Positions 45,494 through 54,406 of a DNA stretch of 64,000 bases are shown in pieces. Position 1 is the first letter of the stretch. Each line of letters opens with the position of its first letter. Under the pieces are notes generated by a model. The model did not search any database. It had not been told where the DNA came from and was given only the letters and a program-made list of their open reading frames with translations. Made by a program: the position numbers and the translations under genes. The stretch is taken from positions 41,544 through 105,543 of the forward strand of contig JAIXUG010000023.1 in assembly GCA_027484105.1 (NCBI GenBank). Direction: 5' to 3'. Source of the stretch: Comamonadaceae bacterium. GTDB taxonomy: Bacteria > Pseudomonadota > Gammaproteobacteria > Burkholderiales > Burkholderiaceae_C.

Positions 45494-46588
45494 TCAGGAC
45501 TGGGCTTCTTTTTGTTGCCGGGCCAGCACATAGCGGCGCATGGCCACGGCCGGCGCATCGGCTTCTACCGAAAATTCGTACAAGTCCTCGGCGGGCGTAC
45601 TGGCCAGGGCCTGTTCTTGCAGCGCCAGGCCGTCCACGTCTTCCTGAAAAGCCACAAAAAGTTGATCGTGCATGAAGCGCGTGGTGCCGGGATCGTCCAG
45701 CGCAAAGTCCCGCCCATGCGCGATGAAGTAGTGCGTGCTGGTGGCGGTCTCGGGCGTGGGCATGTGCGCGGTGCGGATGCGGAACTGCGGGCGGTCTGTT
45801 TCGGGCAGGTGGCAGTCGTAAAACAGCACCGACACCTCGTGCAGCCCGAGGCTGCGGAATTCGGAGCGCACGATGCGGGCTGCCTGGCCTGGCCCTGTCA
45901 GGCCAGTGGGCACACCCCACACCGGGGGCAGCGTGGTCGGCACCACCTGGCGCAGCAAGGCGAATTGGCCGTCGCCGATGTCGGTCTCGAACGCGGCCTT
46001 GGCGTAATCGGGCGTGCCGAAACTTTTGGCGTGTAAAAAGCTCAAATGCGTCAAGTCCAGCAGATTCTCGTGCAGGCGCACATAGCTCGCTTGCAAGCTC
46101 AGATAGCCTTGAGAGCGTTCCCATTCGGGGCTCTCCATCCAGTCTTGCGCGGGCAGTTTGCCGAGGTCGGCTTGGCTCTCCTCGCCCATCCAGATCCAGA
46201 CCACCGCGCCGCGTTCGTGGGTGCGGTAAGCGCGGATGCCCATGTTGTGGGGGCAGTTCGCTTGCGAGGGCACTTCGATGCAGTCGCCTGCGCTGTTGAA
46301 TCGCAGGCCGTGGTAGCCGCACACGATGGTGTCTTGCTCCAAGGTCCCGGCCGACAAGGGCATGGAACGGTGCGGGCAGCGGTCTTCCAGCGCCACCACT
46401 TGCCCCTGGGTGCTGCGAAAGAACACCAGGCGTTTGCCGAGCAAGGTGCGGGCCAGCAAACGGTGTTGGATTTCTTCGCCGAATGCGGCCACATACCACT
46501 CGTTCATGACAAAAGGGGTGTGGCGGTCGGCCATGCGCTGAGAGGCGTTTTGTACGGCGGCAATCACGGCGGGCAGGGGGCGTGTCAT
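45494..46588 (-). CDS. Rieske non-heme iron oxygenase, VanA-like
   Basis: This 364-residue oxygenase alpha subunit has the Rieske [2Fe-2S] ligands in [14 protein letters not shown] (C-x-H) and [11 protein letters not shown] (C-x2-H). Its mononuclear iron site is [17 protein letters not shown] (D-x2-H-x4-H). It resembles vanillate O-demethylase oxygenase subunits and other phthalate-type oxygenases acting on aromatic acids. No ferredoxin reductase partner (VanB-type) is adjacent, so electrons must come from a protein encoded elsewhere. The substrate cannot be assigned. It is followed 104 bp later by tkt on the same strand. Confidence 0.87.
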   Translation of the reverse strand: MTRPLPAVIAAVQNASQRMADRHTPFVMNEWYVAAFGEEIQHRLLARTLLGKRLVFFRSTQGQVVALEDRCPHRSMPLSAGTLEQDTIVCGYHGLRFNSAGDCIEVPSQANCPHNMGIRAYRTHERGAVVWIWMGEESQADLGKLPAQDWMESPEWERSQGYLSLQASYVRLHENLLDLTHLSFLHAKSFGTPDYAKAAFETDIGDGQFALLRQVVPTTLPPVWGVPTGLTGPGQAARIVRSEFRSLGLHEVSVLFYDCHLPETDRPQFRIRTAHMPTPETATSTHYFIAHGRDFALDDPGTTRFMHDQLFVAFQEDVDGLALQEQALASTPAEDLYEFSVEADAPAVAMRRYVLARQQKEAQS

Positions 46589-46710
46589 GGCGGTGCTCTT
46601 TCTTGGCCAGCCGACCTGTGTGCGGGTCGGGCGTTGAAAAACGAGTTTAGGGCTCCCGGGCCAGCGGGCGCTGTCTCGTGAGCGCCTCCAGCCATGGCAA
46701 TATCCGGGGC

Positions 46711-47448
46711 ATGTCTTTTATTTTTGATTCTCAGGCCATGGTGTTGGCCGCCGGGCGCGGTGAGCGCATGCGCCCCCTGACCGACAGCACGCCCAAACCC
46801 TTGCTGCCCGTGCGCGGCCAAGCCCTGATGCAGTGGCCCATGCAGGCGCTGGCCCGGGGCGGCTTCACGCGCCAGCTGGTCAACACCGCCTGGCTGGGGT
46901 CGAACATATCGGAGCATTTTGGCGATCAGGTCCGCTGGCCAGACCTGCCGGTGGTTGATGTGACGTATTCGCACGAGGGCCAGGATTTTGGTCACGCCCT
47001 GGAAACCGCAGGCGGCATCGTGCGCGCCTTGCCCTATTTGGCCGAGGTGTTTTGGGTGGTGGCGGGCGATGTGTTTGCCCCCGATTTTGTGTTCACTGCG
47101 CAGGCTGTCCAGCGATTTGAAGCCAGCCCGGCTTTGGCGCACCTGTGGTTGGTGCCCAACCCGGCGCACAACCCGGGGGGGGACTTTGGCCTGTCGGCCA
47201 CGGGGCAAGTGCTCAACTTGGCCAAAGGCGCTGTGGGTTGCCAATACACCTTCAGTACCGTCGCTCTGTATAAAAAAGCTTTTTTTGCAGCTTGTGGCCT
47301 GCCGCCGGGTAACCCTGAGGGCGTCGCGCTGGCGCTGGCCCCCTTGCTGCGCGCCGCGATGGACCGGGGGCAGGTCACGGGCGAGGTGTACGCCGGCGCC
47401 TGGACCGATGTGGGCACCCCCGAGCGGCTGGCGCAACTGAACGCATGA
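46711..47448 (+). CDS. murU: N-acetylmuramate-1-phosphate uridylyltransferase (MurU-like)
   Basis: This 245-residue sugar nucleotidyltransferase has the signature AMVLAAGRGERMRPLTDSTP and then KPLLPVRGQALMQW. Later motifs are EGQDFGHALETAGGIVRALPYL and a late WTDVGTPERLAQLN. The pattern fits MurU, which makes UDP-MurNAc from MurNAc-1-phosphate and so bypasses de novo synthesis. The kinase partner amgK lies 24 kb away at 22024. Other hexose-1-phosphate nucleotidyltransferases are possible, but the presence of amgK and the short length favour MurU. Confidence 0.8.
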   Translation: MSFIFDSQAMVLAAGRGERMRPLTDSTPKPLLPVRGQALMQWPMQALARGGFTRQLVNTAWLGSNISEHFGDQVRWPDLPVVDVTYSHEGQDFGHALETAGGIVRALPYLAEVFWVVAGDVFAPDFVFTAQAVQRFEASPALAHLWLVPNPAHNPGGDFGLSATGQVLNLAKGAVGCQYTFSTVALYKKAFFAACGLPPGNPEGVALALAPLLRAAMDRGQVTGEVYAGAWTDVGTPERLAQLNA

Positions 47449-47557
47449 ATTCAATGGGAGCGCGCGGCGTCGCCCCCCAAAACAGTCAAAGCCGAGACCC
47501 CTTGCGGGGTATCGGCTCGCCCATAATGGGTGACTTTTTTCACATGATGTCACGCGC

Positions 47558-48943
47558 ATGAACAACACCCTGTACGCCGACCGCCGTGCCCGCCTGGCCG
47601 CCCAATTGGGTGCTGGCGGCATTGCCATCATCCCCACCGCACCCGAGCGCCAGCGCAACCGCGACAGCGATTACCTGTACCGCCACGACAGCTATTTTTA
47701 TTACCTGACGGGTTTCACCGAGCCGCAGGCCACGCTGGTGATCACGGCCGAAGGCGAGACCACGCTGTTTTGCCAACCCAAAGACCTGGAGCGCGAAATT
47801 TGGGATGGCATCCGTTTGGGGCCAGAAGCTGCGCCCGCCGCTTTGGGCGTGAGCCGGGCCCTGTCGTCGGCCGAGTTGGCCGCACAGATGCCCAAGCTGC
47901 TGGAAAACCGCAGCACCGTCTGGTACCCGTTTGCCATCCATTCGGGCCTGGAGGGCCGCGTGGATGCTTGGCTGCAGTCGGTGCGTGCGCGGGTGCGCTA
48001 CGGCGCTTTGTGCCCCGACCAGCAGCGCGACCTGTGCAGCTTGCTCGACGAGATGCGCTTGGTCAAAGACGCGCATGAGCAGGGCATCATGCGCCGCGCC
48101 TCGGCCATCAGCGCCCGCGCCCACATCCGCGCCATGCAGCGCAGCGCCAGCATGCTGCGTGCGGGCCAAGAGGTGCGCGAATACCACTTGGATGCCGAGC
48201 TGCTGCACGAGTTCCGCCAGCACGGCTCGCAGTACCCGGCCTATGGCTCGATCGTGGCGGGCGGGGCCAATGCTTGCGTGCTGCATTACCGTGCCGACAC
48301 CGCCTTGATCCGCGATGGCGACATGGTGCTCATCGACGCGGGGTGCGAGCTGGACGGTTACGCCAGCGACATCACCCGCACCTTCCCGGCCAATGGAAAG
48401 TTCACCGGGCCGCAACGTGCCCTGTATGAGCTGGTGCTGGCCTCGCAAGACGCGGCCGTGGCCGCCACCAAGGCGGGTGCGCGTTTTGTGGACCCGCACG
48501 AAGCCACTGTGGCCGTTTTGGCGCAGGGCTTGCTCGATGTGGGCTTGCTCGACAAGAACAAAGTGGGCAACGCACAGGACGTGATCGCCAACCGCAGCTA
48601 CTTTCAGTTTTACATGCACCGCACCGGTCACTGGTTGGGCATGGACGTGCACGATTGCGGCAGCTATGTCGAGCCCTCGCAAGTGGGCCAAAGCAGTGAG
48701 CGCAAGGACCCGCTCAGCGGCGAACTCATCAAGGACCGCCCCAGCCGCATCTTGCAACCGGGCATGGTGCTGACCATCGAGCCGGGGCTGTATGTGCGCC
48801 CTGCACCGGGTGTGCCCGAGAAGTTCCACCACATCGGCATCCGCATCGAGGACGACGCCATCGTGACCGCCACCGGTTGTGAGCTGATCACCCGGGGCGT
48901 GCCGGTCAAGGCCGATGAGATCGAAGCCCTGATGCGGGGCTGA
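47558..48943 (+). CDS. pepP: Xaa-Pro aminopeptidase P
   Basis: This 461-residue metallopeptidase removes N-terminal residues preceding proline. It has an N-terminal AMP_N domain (about residues 1-135). The pita-bread catalytic domain shows LIDAGCELDGYASDITRTFP (metal Asp pair), MHRTGHWLGMDVHDCG (His), MVLTIEPGLYV (Glu) and GIRIEDDAIVT (Glu). The MOSC-domain gene follows after 7 bp. Confidence 0.94.
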   Translation: MNNTLYADRRARLAAQLGAGGIAIIPTAPERQRNRDSDYLYRHDSYFYYLTGFTEPQATLVITAEGETTLFCQPKDLEREIWDGIRLGPEAAPAALGVSRALSSAELAAQMPKLLENRSTVWYPFAIHSGLEGRVDAWLQSVRARVRYGALCPDQQRDLCSLLDEMRLVKDAHEQGIMRRASAISARAHIRAMQRSASMLRAGQEVREYHLDAELLHEFRQHGSQYPAYGSIVAGGANACVLHYRADTALIRDGDMVLIDAGCELDGYASDITRTFPANGKFTGPQRALYELVLASQDAAVAATKAGARFVDPHEATVAVLAQGLLDVGLLDKNKVGNAQDVIANRSYFQFYMHRTGHWLGMDVHDCGSYVEPSQVGQSSERKDPLSGELIKDRPSRILQPGMVLTIEPGLYVRPAPGVPEKFHHIGIRIEDDAIVTATGCELITRGVPVKADEIEALMRG

Positions 48944-48950
48944 AGGGCCC

Positions 48951-49568
48951 ATGCCGCCCCATTTGCAGCCGACTTTGCAGCGCGGTTTGTCGGGCACGCT
49001 GCTTGCCATACAGACCGGCCAAGTGCGCCCCTTAAGGGTGGGCGGCCGCAAGCTGGTGTCGGCCATTGGCAAAACCACAGTCTCTGGCCCCATCGAGGTC
49101 GGGGTGCTGGGGCTGGCCGGTGACGAGCAAGCTGATTTGTCGGTGCATGGCGGCCTGAGCAAAGCGGTCTACGCCTTGCCATCCGAGCATCTGGCCTGGT
49201 GGCAGGCGCAGCGCCAAGTGCGGGGCGCGACGATGTTTGAAGAAGCTTTGGCACCGGGCTATTTGGGGGAGAACCTGAGCCTGCAAGGCGTGCTGGAACA
49301 AGACCTCTTCGTGGGCGACCGCTTGGATTTTGGCGAGGTGGTCCTGCGCGTGACCCAGCCGCGCGAGCCCTGCGGCAAGTTCAATGCCGTCATGGGCTAT
49401 GACTTGGCCGCCAAAGACATGGTGCAAAGCGGGCGTTGTGGTTTTTACCTGGCGGTGGACCAGACGGGTCGTTTGCAAGCCGGTGCGTCTTTTCAAGTCA
49501 TTCCAGGGCAACGGTCGGTCTGCGTGGCACAGGCTTTGCAGCACAAAGCCTGGAAGCATTTGCGCTGA
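48951..49568 (+). CDS. MOSC-domain protein, YiiM-like
   Basis: This 205-residue protein has a MOSC fold: GVLGLAGDEQADLSVHGGLSKAVYALPSEH in the middle and the conserved Cys in TQPREPCGKFNAVMG. E. coli YiiM reduces N-hydroxylated purine analogues such as 6-hydroxylaminopurine with molybdenum cofactor and the conserved Cys. That role is inferred by homology. It starts 7 bp after pepP and is probably cotranscribed. Confidence 0.85.
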   Translation: MPPHLQPTLQRGLSGTLLAIQTGQVRPLRVGGRKLVSAIGKTTVSGPIEVGVLGLAGDEQADLSVHGGLSKAVYALPSEHLAWWQAQRQVRGATMFEEALAPGYLGENLSLQGVLEQDLFVGDRLDFGEVVLRVTQPREPCGKFNAVMGYDLAAKDMVQSGRCGFYLAVDQTGRLQAGASFQVIPGQRSVCVAQALQHKAWKHLR

Positions 49569-49643
49569 ACAGCCGCCCTGAGGGGCCTCATTTGTGCCAA
49601 AAAGTCAAAAGCTAACTCACTTGCTACGCAGATTTACGCAGTG

Positions 49644-49670
49644 TTGATCCCCTAATCCGGGGCCTACAAT
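49644..49670 (+). promoter_or_regulatory. Candidate promoter for maeB
   Basis: TTGATC (49644-49649) and TACAAT (49665-49670) are separated by 15 bp, slightly short for sigma-70. They lie in the 206-bp spacer between the MOSC gene and maeB, about 105 bp ahead of the start codon. A CCCC-N6-GGGG dyad lies between the two boxes. The spacer contains no gene. Confidence 0.4.
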
Positions 49671-49774
49671 GAAACGACCACCGTTTCGACACGCCCACCC
49701 ATGTGTTCGAATGCATACAAGAAGGCTGCTGAACCCCAGCAGCCCACTGGAAAAACTTACAGCGGAGCACATCC

Positions 49775-52078
49775 ATGACCAACAAGGTTCAAGCCGAAGA
49801 AAAACGCGCTCAATTGCGCAAAGCGGCGCTCGAATACCATGAGTTTCCGACCCCCGGCAAGGTGGCGATCGCCGCCACCAAGCAGCTGGTGAACCAGCAC
49901 GATTTGGCGCTGGCCTATTCGCCCGGGGTGGCCGCACCTTGTGAAGAAATTGTGAAGGACCCCAACGCCGCCTTCCGCTACACCAGCCGGGGCAACTTGG
50001 TGGGGGTGGTCACCAACGGCACGGCCGTGCTGGGCTTGGGCGACATCGGCCCTTTGGCCTCCAAGCCGGTGATGGAGGGCAAAGGCGTTCTGTTCAAGAA
50101 GTTCTCGGGCATTGACGTGTTCGACATCGAGATCAACGAAAAAGACCCCGACAAACTCGTCGAGATCATCGCCTCGCTCGAGCCCACCTTCGGGGGCATC
50201 AACCTCGAAGACATCAAAGCCCCCGACTGTTTCTACATCGAGCGCAAGCTGCGCGAACGCATGAAGATCCCGGTCTTTCATGACGACCAGCACGGCACGG
50301 CGATTGTTGTGGGCGCGGCCATCTTGAACGGACTGAAGGTCGTGGGCAAAGACCCCCAAAAAATCAAACTCGTGACCTCGGGTGCGGGCGCAGCCGCCCT
50401 GGCCTGCCTGGGCCTTTTGGTCAAGTTGGGCATTCCCCGCGAGAACATTTGGGTCACCGACTTGGCCGGTGTGGTCTATGAAGGCCGCACCGAGCTGATG
50501 GACGAAGACAAGATCCAGTTTGTGCAAAAAACCGACCTGCGCACCTTGTCCCAGGTCATCGAAGGCGCCGACGTGTTCCTGGGGCTGTCGGCTGGCGGCG
50601 TGCTCAAGCAAGACATGGTCAAGAAAATGGCTGCCAAGCCCTTGATCTTTGCTTTGGCCAACCCCAACCCCGAAATCAACCCCGAAGACGTCAAGGCCGT
50701 GCGCGACGACGCCATCATGGCCACGGGCCGCACCGACTACCCCAACCAGGTCAACAACGTCCTGTGTTTCCCTTACATCTTCCGAGGTGCACTCGACAGT
50801 GGCGCGACCACCATCACGCTGGAGATGGAAATCGCCGCGGTGCATGCCATCGCCGAATTGGCCCAAGCCGAGCAAAGCGAGGTCGTGGCTGCGGCCTATG
50901 CCGGAGAGCCTCTGGCATTTGGGCCTGAGTATTTGATTCCCAAGCCGTTTGACCCCCGCTTGATGATCAAAATTGCGCCCGCAGTGGCCCAAGCGGCGGC
51001 AGACAGTGGTGTGGCCTTGAGACCCATCAAGGACATGGACGCCTATCGCGAGAGCTTGCAGGGCTTTGTGTACGCATCGGGCACGATGATGAAGCCGATT
51101 TTCACGGCGGCCAAGCGTGCACTGAAAAAACGCATTGCCTACAGCGAAGGTGAAGAAGAGCGCGTCCTGCGCGCCGCCCAGATTGTGGTGGACGAAGGCA
51201 TTGCGCGCCCCACCCTGATTGGCCGACCTGCCGTGATCGCCGAGCGCATTGAAAAGTTCGGTTTGCGGCTCAGGGAGGAACTCGATTACGACGTCGTCAA
51301 CGTGGAAGACGACCACCGCTACCGAGATTTTTGGCAGACCTACCACCGCATGACCGAGCGCAAGGGCATCACCCAGCAAATGGCCAAAATCGAAATGCGT
51401 CGGCGCCTCTCCCTGATTGGAGCGATGTTGCTGCACAAAGGTGATGTGGACGGCATGATTTGCGGCACCTGGGGCACCAACCCGATGCACCTGAACTACA
51501 TCGACCAGGTGATTGGCAAGCGAGCCGGCGTCAACACGTTTGCCTGCATGAATGGTTTGATGCTGCCAGGGCGCCAAGTCTTCATGGTCGACACCCACGT
51601 CAACTACGACCCCAGCGCTGAGCAATTGGCCGAATTCACCGTGATGGCGGCGGAAGAAATGCGCCGTTTTGGTATCCAGCCCAAGGCGGCCTTGTTGTCG
51701 CACTCCAATTTTGGATCCTCTAACCAGCCCAGTGCGGTCAAGATGCGCGACGTGCTGAACTTGCTGCGCGACAAGGCCCCTTGGCTGGAGGTGGATGGCG
51801 AAATGCACGGTGACGTCGCGCTCGATGCTGCCGCTCGGCACGCCATCATGCCCAACAGCACCTTGATCGGCGATGCCAATTTACTGGTTTTGCCAAATAT
51901 TGATGCTGCCAACATTGCCTACAACCTGCTCAAGACGGCAGCCGGCGGCAACATTGCCGTGGGTCCGGTTTTGCTGGGCGCCGCCAAGCCTGTTCATATC
52001 TTGACCCCCAGCACCACGGTGCGCCGGATTGTCAACATGACGGCCTTGACCGTGGCCGATGCCAACGCCGCGAGATAA
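49775..52078 (+). CDS. maeB: NADP-dependent malic enzyme, multidomain type
   Basis: This 767-residue protein decarboxylates malate to pyruvate. The malic-enzyme part (about residues 1-430) includes [54 protein letters not shown] and [17 protein letters not shown]. The C-terminal part (about 440-767) is a phosphotransacetylase-like domain ([18 protein letters not shown] region near residue 640). In characterised MaeB this domain regulates the enzyme by acetyl-CoA and is usually not catalytic. A long minus-strand frame over this gene is an artefact of its codon use. Confidence 0.95.
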   Translation: MTNKVQAEEKRAQLRKAALEYHEFPTPGKVAIAATKQLVNQHDLALAYSPGVAAPCEEIVKDPNAAFRYTSRGNLVGVVTNGTAVLGLGDIGPLASKPVMEGKGVLFKKFSGIDVFDIEINEKDPDKLVEIIASLEPTFGGINLEDIKAPDCFYIERKLRERMKIPVFHDDQHGTAIVVGAAILNGLKVVGKDPQKIKLVTSGAGAAALACLGLLVKLGIPRENIWVTDLAGVVYEGRTELMDEDKIQFVQKTDLRTLSQVIEGADVFLGLSAGGVLKQDMVKKMAAKPLIFALANPNPEINPEDVKAVRDDAIMATGRTDYPNQVNNVLCFPYIFRGALDSGATTITLEMEIAAVHAIAELAQAEQSEVVAAAYAGEPLAFGPEYLIPKPFDPRLMIKIAPAVAQAAADSGVALRPIKDMDAYRESLQGFVYASGTMMKPIFTAAKRALKKRIAYSEGEEERVLRAAQIVVDEGIARPTLIGRPAVIAERIEKFGLRLREELDYDVVNVEDDHRYRDFWQTYHRMTERKGITQQMAKIEMRRRLSLIGAMLLHKGDVDGMICGTWGTNPMHLNYIDQVIGKRAGVNTFACMNGLMLPGRQVFMVDTHVNYDPSAEQLAEFTVMAAEEMRRFGIQPKAALLSHSNFGSSNQPSAVKMRDVLNLLRDKAPWLEVDGEMHGDVALDAAARHAIMPNSTLIGDANLLVLPNIDAANIAYNLLKTAAGGNIAVGPVLLGAAKPVHILTPSTTVRRIVNMTALTVADANAAR

Positions 52079-52232
52079 GCGCGTGAATGAGGGTGTGCGC
52101 TCACTTGACATGAAAATGTTCAAAATACCTTTGCCTGTTTATTGGGCATTCGCTTGCATTTTTATCGCATTTGTCGCACACTAGCGCCTTCGAGTTTTCG
52201 GGTAAACCCGGATGCTCCTGAAAGGTTTATTC

Positions 52233-52646
52233 ATGAGGGTGCTGCAACACGCCTTGACCCGTCAGACTTGGTTCACCCTGCTGATGGGTTTTATTTTGAT
52301 GGCTTGCACAATTTTGGTGCATGCTCAGGCACCTCAAGAGGCGACGTCTTTGGCCACCGTCAGGTTGTCAGAGTTGCCCCGCGAAGCACAAGAGACCTAT
52401 GCGGCCATTCGGAAGGGTGGCCCCTTTCCTTACGACAAGGACGGTACGGTTTTTGGCAATCGTGAGCGGCTTTTGCCCCGACATGAGCGTGGTTTTTACC
52501 GCGAATACACCGTCAGGACGCCAGGCGTTGGCCATCGAGGGGCTCGCCGCATTGTTTGCGGTGGCCAAGTGCCGACACAGCCGAAAGCCTGTTATTACAC
52601 CCAAGACCACTATGCGAGTTTTCGCTTGATGGTCGAAGGATCTTGA
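52233..52646 (+). CDS. Secreted guanyl-specific ribonuclease, barnase/N1/T1 family
   Basis: This 137-residue protein has a signal peptide (TWFTLLMGFILMACTILVHAQ, with cleavage near AQ) and a mature part of about 105 residues. The RNase pattern is clear: FPYDKDGTVFGNRERLLP, FYREYTVRTPG (catalytic Glu and Arg), RRIVCGG and YYTQDHYASF (catalytic His). GAAAGG at 8 bp supports the ATG at 52233; an ATG at 52212 is possible. Two Cys (CGG and ACYY) may form a disulfide. A barstar-like inhibitor gene follows 25 bp later, which protects the cytoplasm from misdirected enzyme. Confidence 0.87.
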   Translation: MRVLQHALTRQTWFTLLMGFILMACTILVHAQAPQEATSLATVRLSELPREAQETYAAIRKGGPFPYDKDGTVFGNRERLLPRHERGFYREYTVRTPGVGHRGARRIVCGGQVPTQPKACYYTQDHYASFRLMVEGS

Positions 52647-52671
52647 TTCTTGTTTGAGAAAGACCACGGAG

Positions 52672-53097
52672 ATGGACACGCTGACACGCCATGACCAAGA
52701 GGCGCCCCTGAAGGGCGTGAGGTCAAACATCGTGCAGTCGATTCGCGCCTACCGCGTGAGCGATTTGCAGGAAGCCGCCCAAGGCTTGGGCCACCACTTT
52801 TTGTATGCCAATTTGGCCGAAGCCCAAAGCAAACAGGACGTGCTGGATTTGATCGGTGCGCAATTCACATTGCCATCACATTTCGGCAAGAACTTTGATG
52901 CTTTGTACGACTGCATGACGGACCCTTTGCACAAATCGGGCCCACAGCCAGGTTTCATTGTGGTTTTGGAGCAGATTCCGGCGCACGTCAAATTTGACAA
53001 GGAAGCCCGCGAGCAATTGCTGGACATCTTCCGCGACACCGCCGATTACTGGGGAGACAGGAAGGTACCCTTCCGATGCTTCTATTCTTTTCTGTAG
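52672..53097 (+). CDS. Barstar-family ribonuclease inhibitor
   Basis: This protein has about 141 residues. The barstar-fold core runs from about residue 30 to the end. It has LDLIGAQFTLPSHFGKNFDALYDCMTDP, the helix and loop that plug the RNase active site, followed by GFIVVLEQIPAHVKFDKEAR and DIFRDTADYWGDR. Located directly after the RNase gene, it forms a toxin-immunity style pair. An N-terminal extension of about 30 residues exceeds classical barstar (89 residues). An alternative TTG start lies at 52654. Confidence 0.85.
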   Translation: MDTLTRHDQEAPLKGVRSNIVQSIRAYRVSDLQEAAQGLGHHFLYANLAEAQSKQDVLDLIGAQFTLPSHFGKNFDALYDCMTDPLHKSGPQPGFIVVLEQIPAHVKFDKEAREQLLDIFRDTADYWGDRKVPFRCFYSFL

Positions 53098-53279
53098 CCC
53101 GTTCTGCGCAAAACAGCCAAGCAGGACGGGCGAATGAGGCACAAACCGAAGACGCCACCATGGCCGAATCGATCGAAGAAGGTGAAAAAATGCCCACCGA
53201 CAAGTTGGTGGACGTTTCTCCCCTGGCGCTGCGCATGAGCAGCCCTTTCAACGCAGGGTACTGGCTCGCCGCGGCCTGA
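53076..53279 (+). CDS. Possible small protein after barstar
   Basis: This short open frame of 67 codons overlaps the end of the barstar gene by 22 bp and stops about 40 bp before a strong terminator. Internal starts at 53161 and 53191 (the latter behind AAGAAGGTG) would give 39 or 29 residues ending SPFNAGYWLAAA. I recognise no domain. The only support is that the frame ends just before the operon's terminator. Confidence 0.3.
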   Translation: MLLFFSVARSAQNSQAGRANEAQTEDATMAESIEEGEKMPTDKLVDVSPLALRMSSPFNAGYWLAAA

Positions 53280-53319
53280 CACCTGTCGGCAGGCCCTGAT
53301 GCAGGGCCTCGTCACCATC

Positions 53320-53347
53320 AAAAAACCCGCTTTTCAGCGGGTTTTTT
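53320..53347. terminator. Bidirectional intrinsic terminator
   Basis: Stem CCCGCT (53326-53331) and AGCGGG (53336-53341) with loop TTTC, flanked by A-rich sequence on the left and T6 on the right. It terminates the RNase-barstar transcript on the plus strand and pncC on the minus strand, whose stop lies 32 bp away. Confidence 0.9.
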
Positions 53348-53378
53348 GATGGTTTTGCCCCTTGAGCCTTGGCCGTAC

Positions 53379-53861
53379 TCAGGTGGGTGCATGCGGCAGT
53401 CGTTGCAGCAAGCCTTGCAGACTGTGGGCCACGGTGGCTTCGCGGATGGTATGGCGCTGGCCCTCAAACTGCTGGCGCTCGGCGTGCACCTGGCCATCGA
53501 TGCACCAAGCCAGCCAGACGGTGCCCACGGGTTTGTCGGCGCTGCCCCCATCGGGGCCTGCGACACCGGTGACGGCCACCGAAACCCTGGCGGGGGTTCG
53601 GTAATAAGCGCCCAGCGCCATGGCGCGGGCGACTGACTCGCTGACTGCGCCCTCGGCGGCGATCACATCCGGTGGGACGCCCAGCAACTCGGTCTTGGCC
53701 GCGTTCGAGTAGGTCACAAACCCCCGTTCAAACCATTTGCTGGAGCCCGGCAGGTCGGTGCAATGGGCGGCAATCAAGCCACCTGTGCAGCTTTCGGCGG
53801 TGGCCATCATCCAGTTCAAGGCGGTCAATCGGGAAGCCAGACGGGTAGTCAAATCGGTCAT
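53379..53861 (-). CDS. pncC: Nicotinamide-nucleotide amidase, CinA C-terminal family
   Basis: This 160-residue stand-alone CinA C-terminal domain deamidates NMN to nicotinate mononucleotide in pyridine nucleotide salvage. Motifs are MMATAESCTGGLIAAHCTDL, GFVTYSNAAKTELLGV and VAVTGVAGPDGGSADKPVGT. The ATG overlaps the pgpA stop as ATGA. Confidence 0.93.
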   Translation of the reverse strand: MTDLTTRLASRLTALNWMMATAESCTGGLIAAHCTDLPGSSKWFERGFVTYSNAAKTELLGVPPDVIAAEGAVSESVARAMALGAYYRTPARVSVAVTGVAGPDGGSADKPVGTVWLAWCIDGQVHAERQQFEGQRHTIREATVAHSLQGLLQRLPHAPT

Positions 53862-54406
53862 GTGGCATACCTCCACAAAGCAATCACGAGCAAGGTACAA
53901 AAAGCGGCGACCAGGTCATCCAGAACGATTCCGAAACCGCCGCGCCAGCCAAAACCCTTGAACAATCCGTCAGCCCAAGCCACCGGGCCCGGTTTGACCG
54001 CATCAAAAAACCGGAACAGCGCAAAAGCAGCCAGTTGTCCCATGAAGTCGGTGGGCATGACCAGGAAGAAGATCAGCCACATGGCCACAATTTCATCCCA
54101 AACAATGGCACCCGGATCGCACACGCGCAGATGCCGGGCTGTGACGGTGCATGCCCACCAGCCCAACAAGAGACCCACCACAATCACCATGGCTTGCATG
54201 GGGGTGGACAGATGGTGCTGAATCAGCAACCAAGACACCCAGCCCCACAAGCTGCCGACGGTTCCCGGCGCTTTGGGTGACAAACCAGAGCCCAAGCCCA
54301 AAGCGATCAGATGGGCAGGGTGCTTGAGCATGAAGGCGGCCGTCGGCCGCAGGGGGCCTGGTGCGTCGGGGGGGCGCGCTTCAGGGTGTGGCCAACTCGT
54401 GGTCAT
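53858..54406 (-). CDS. pgpA: Phosphatidylglycerophosphatase A
   Basis: This 182-residue inner-membrane phosphatase converts phosphatidylglycerophosphate to phosphatidylglycerol. PgpA motifs are LGLGSGLSPKAPGTVGSLWG, GAIVWDEIVAMWLIF and FRFFDAVKPGPVAWAD, with several transmembrane helices. It is coupled by ATGA overlaps to thiL upstream and pncC downstream. The order thiL-pgpA-pncC is common in proteobacteria. Confidence 0.94.
   Translation of the reverse strand: MTTSWPHPEARPPDAPGPLRPTAAFMLKHPAHLIALGLGSGLSPKAPGTVGSLWGWVSWLLIQHHLSTPMQAMVIVVGLLLGWWACTVTARHLRVCDPGAIVWDEIVAMWLIFFLVMPTDFMGQLAAFALFRFFDAVKPGPVAWADGLFKGFGWRGGFGIVLDDLVAAFCTLLVIALWRYAT

Noticed and set aside
45390..46499. Upstream in-frame extension of transketolase by about 370 codons, suggesting a fusion
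   Set aside because: The extension overlaps the Rieske oxygenase in another frame, is Arg/Pro/Ala-rich without homology, and the ATG at 45389 gives the normal TktA N-terminus.
49757..51841. 694-codon open frame antisense to maeB
   Set aside because: Complete overlap with a certain malic enzyme gene; translation is His/Gln-rich shadow sequence without recognisable motifs.
53076..53279. Confident call of a third gene in the RNase/barstar cassette
   Set aside because: Only a short frame overlapping the inhibitor; no homology or codon evidence strong enough, so listed at low confidence.
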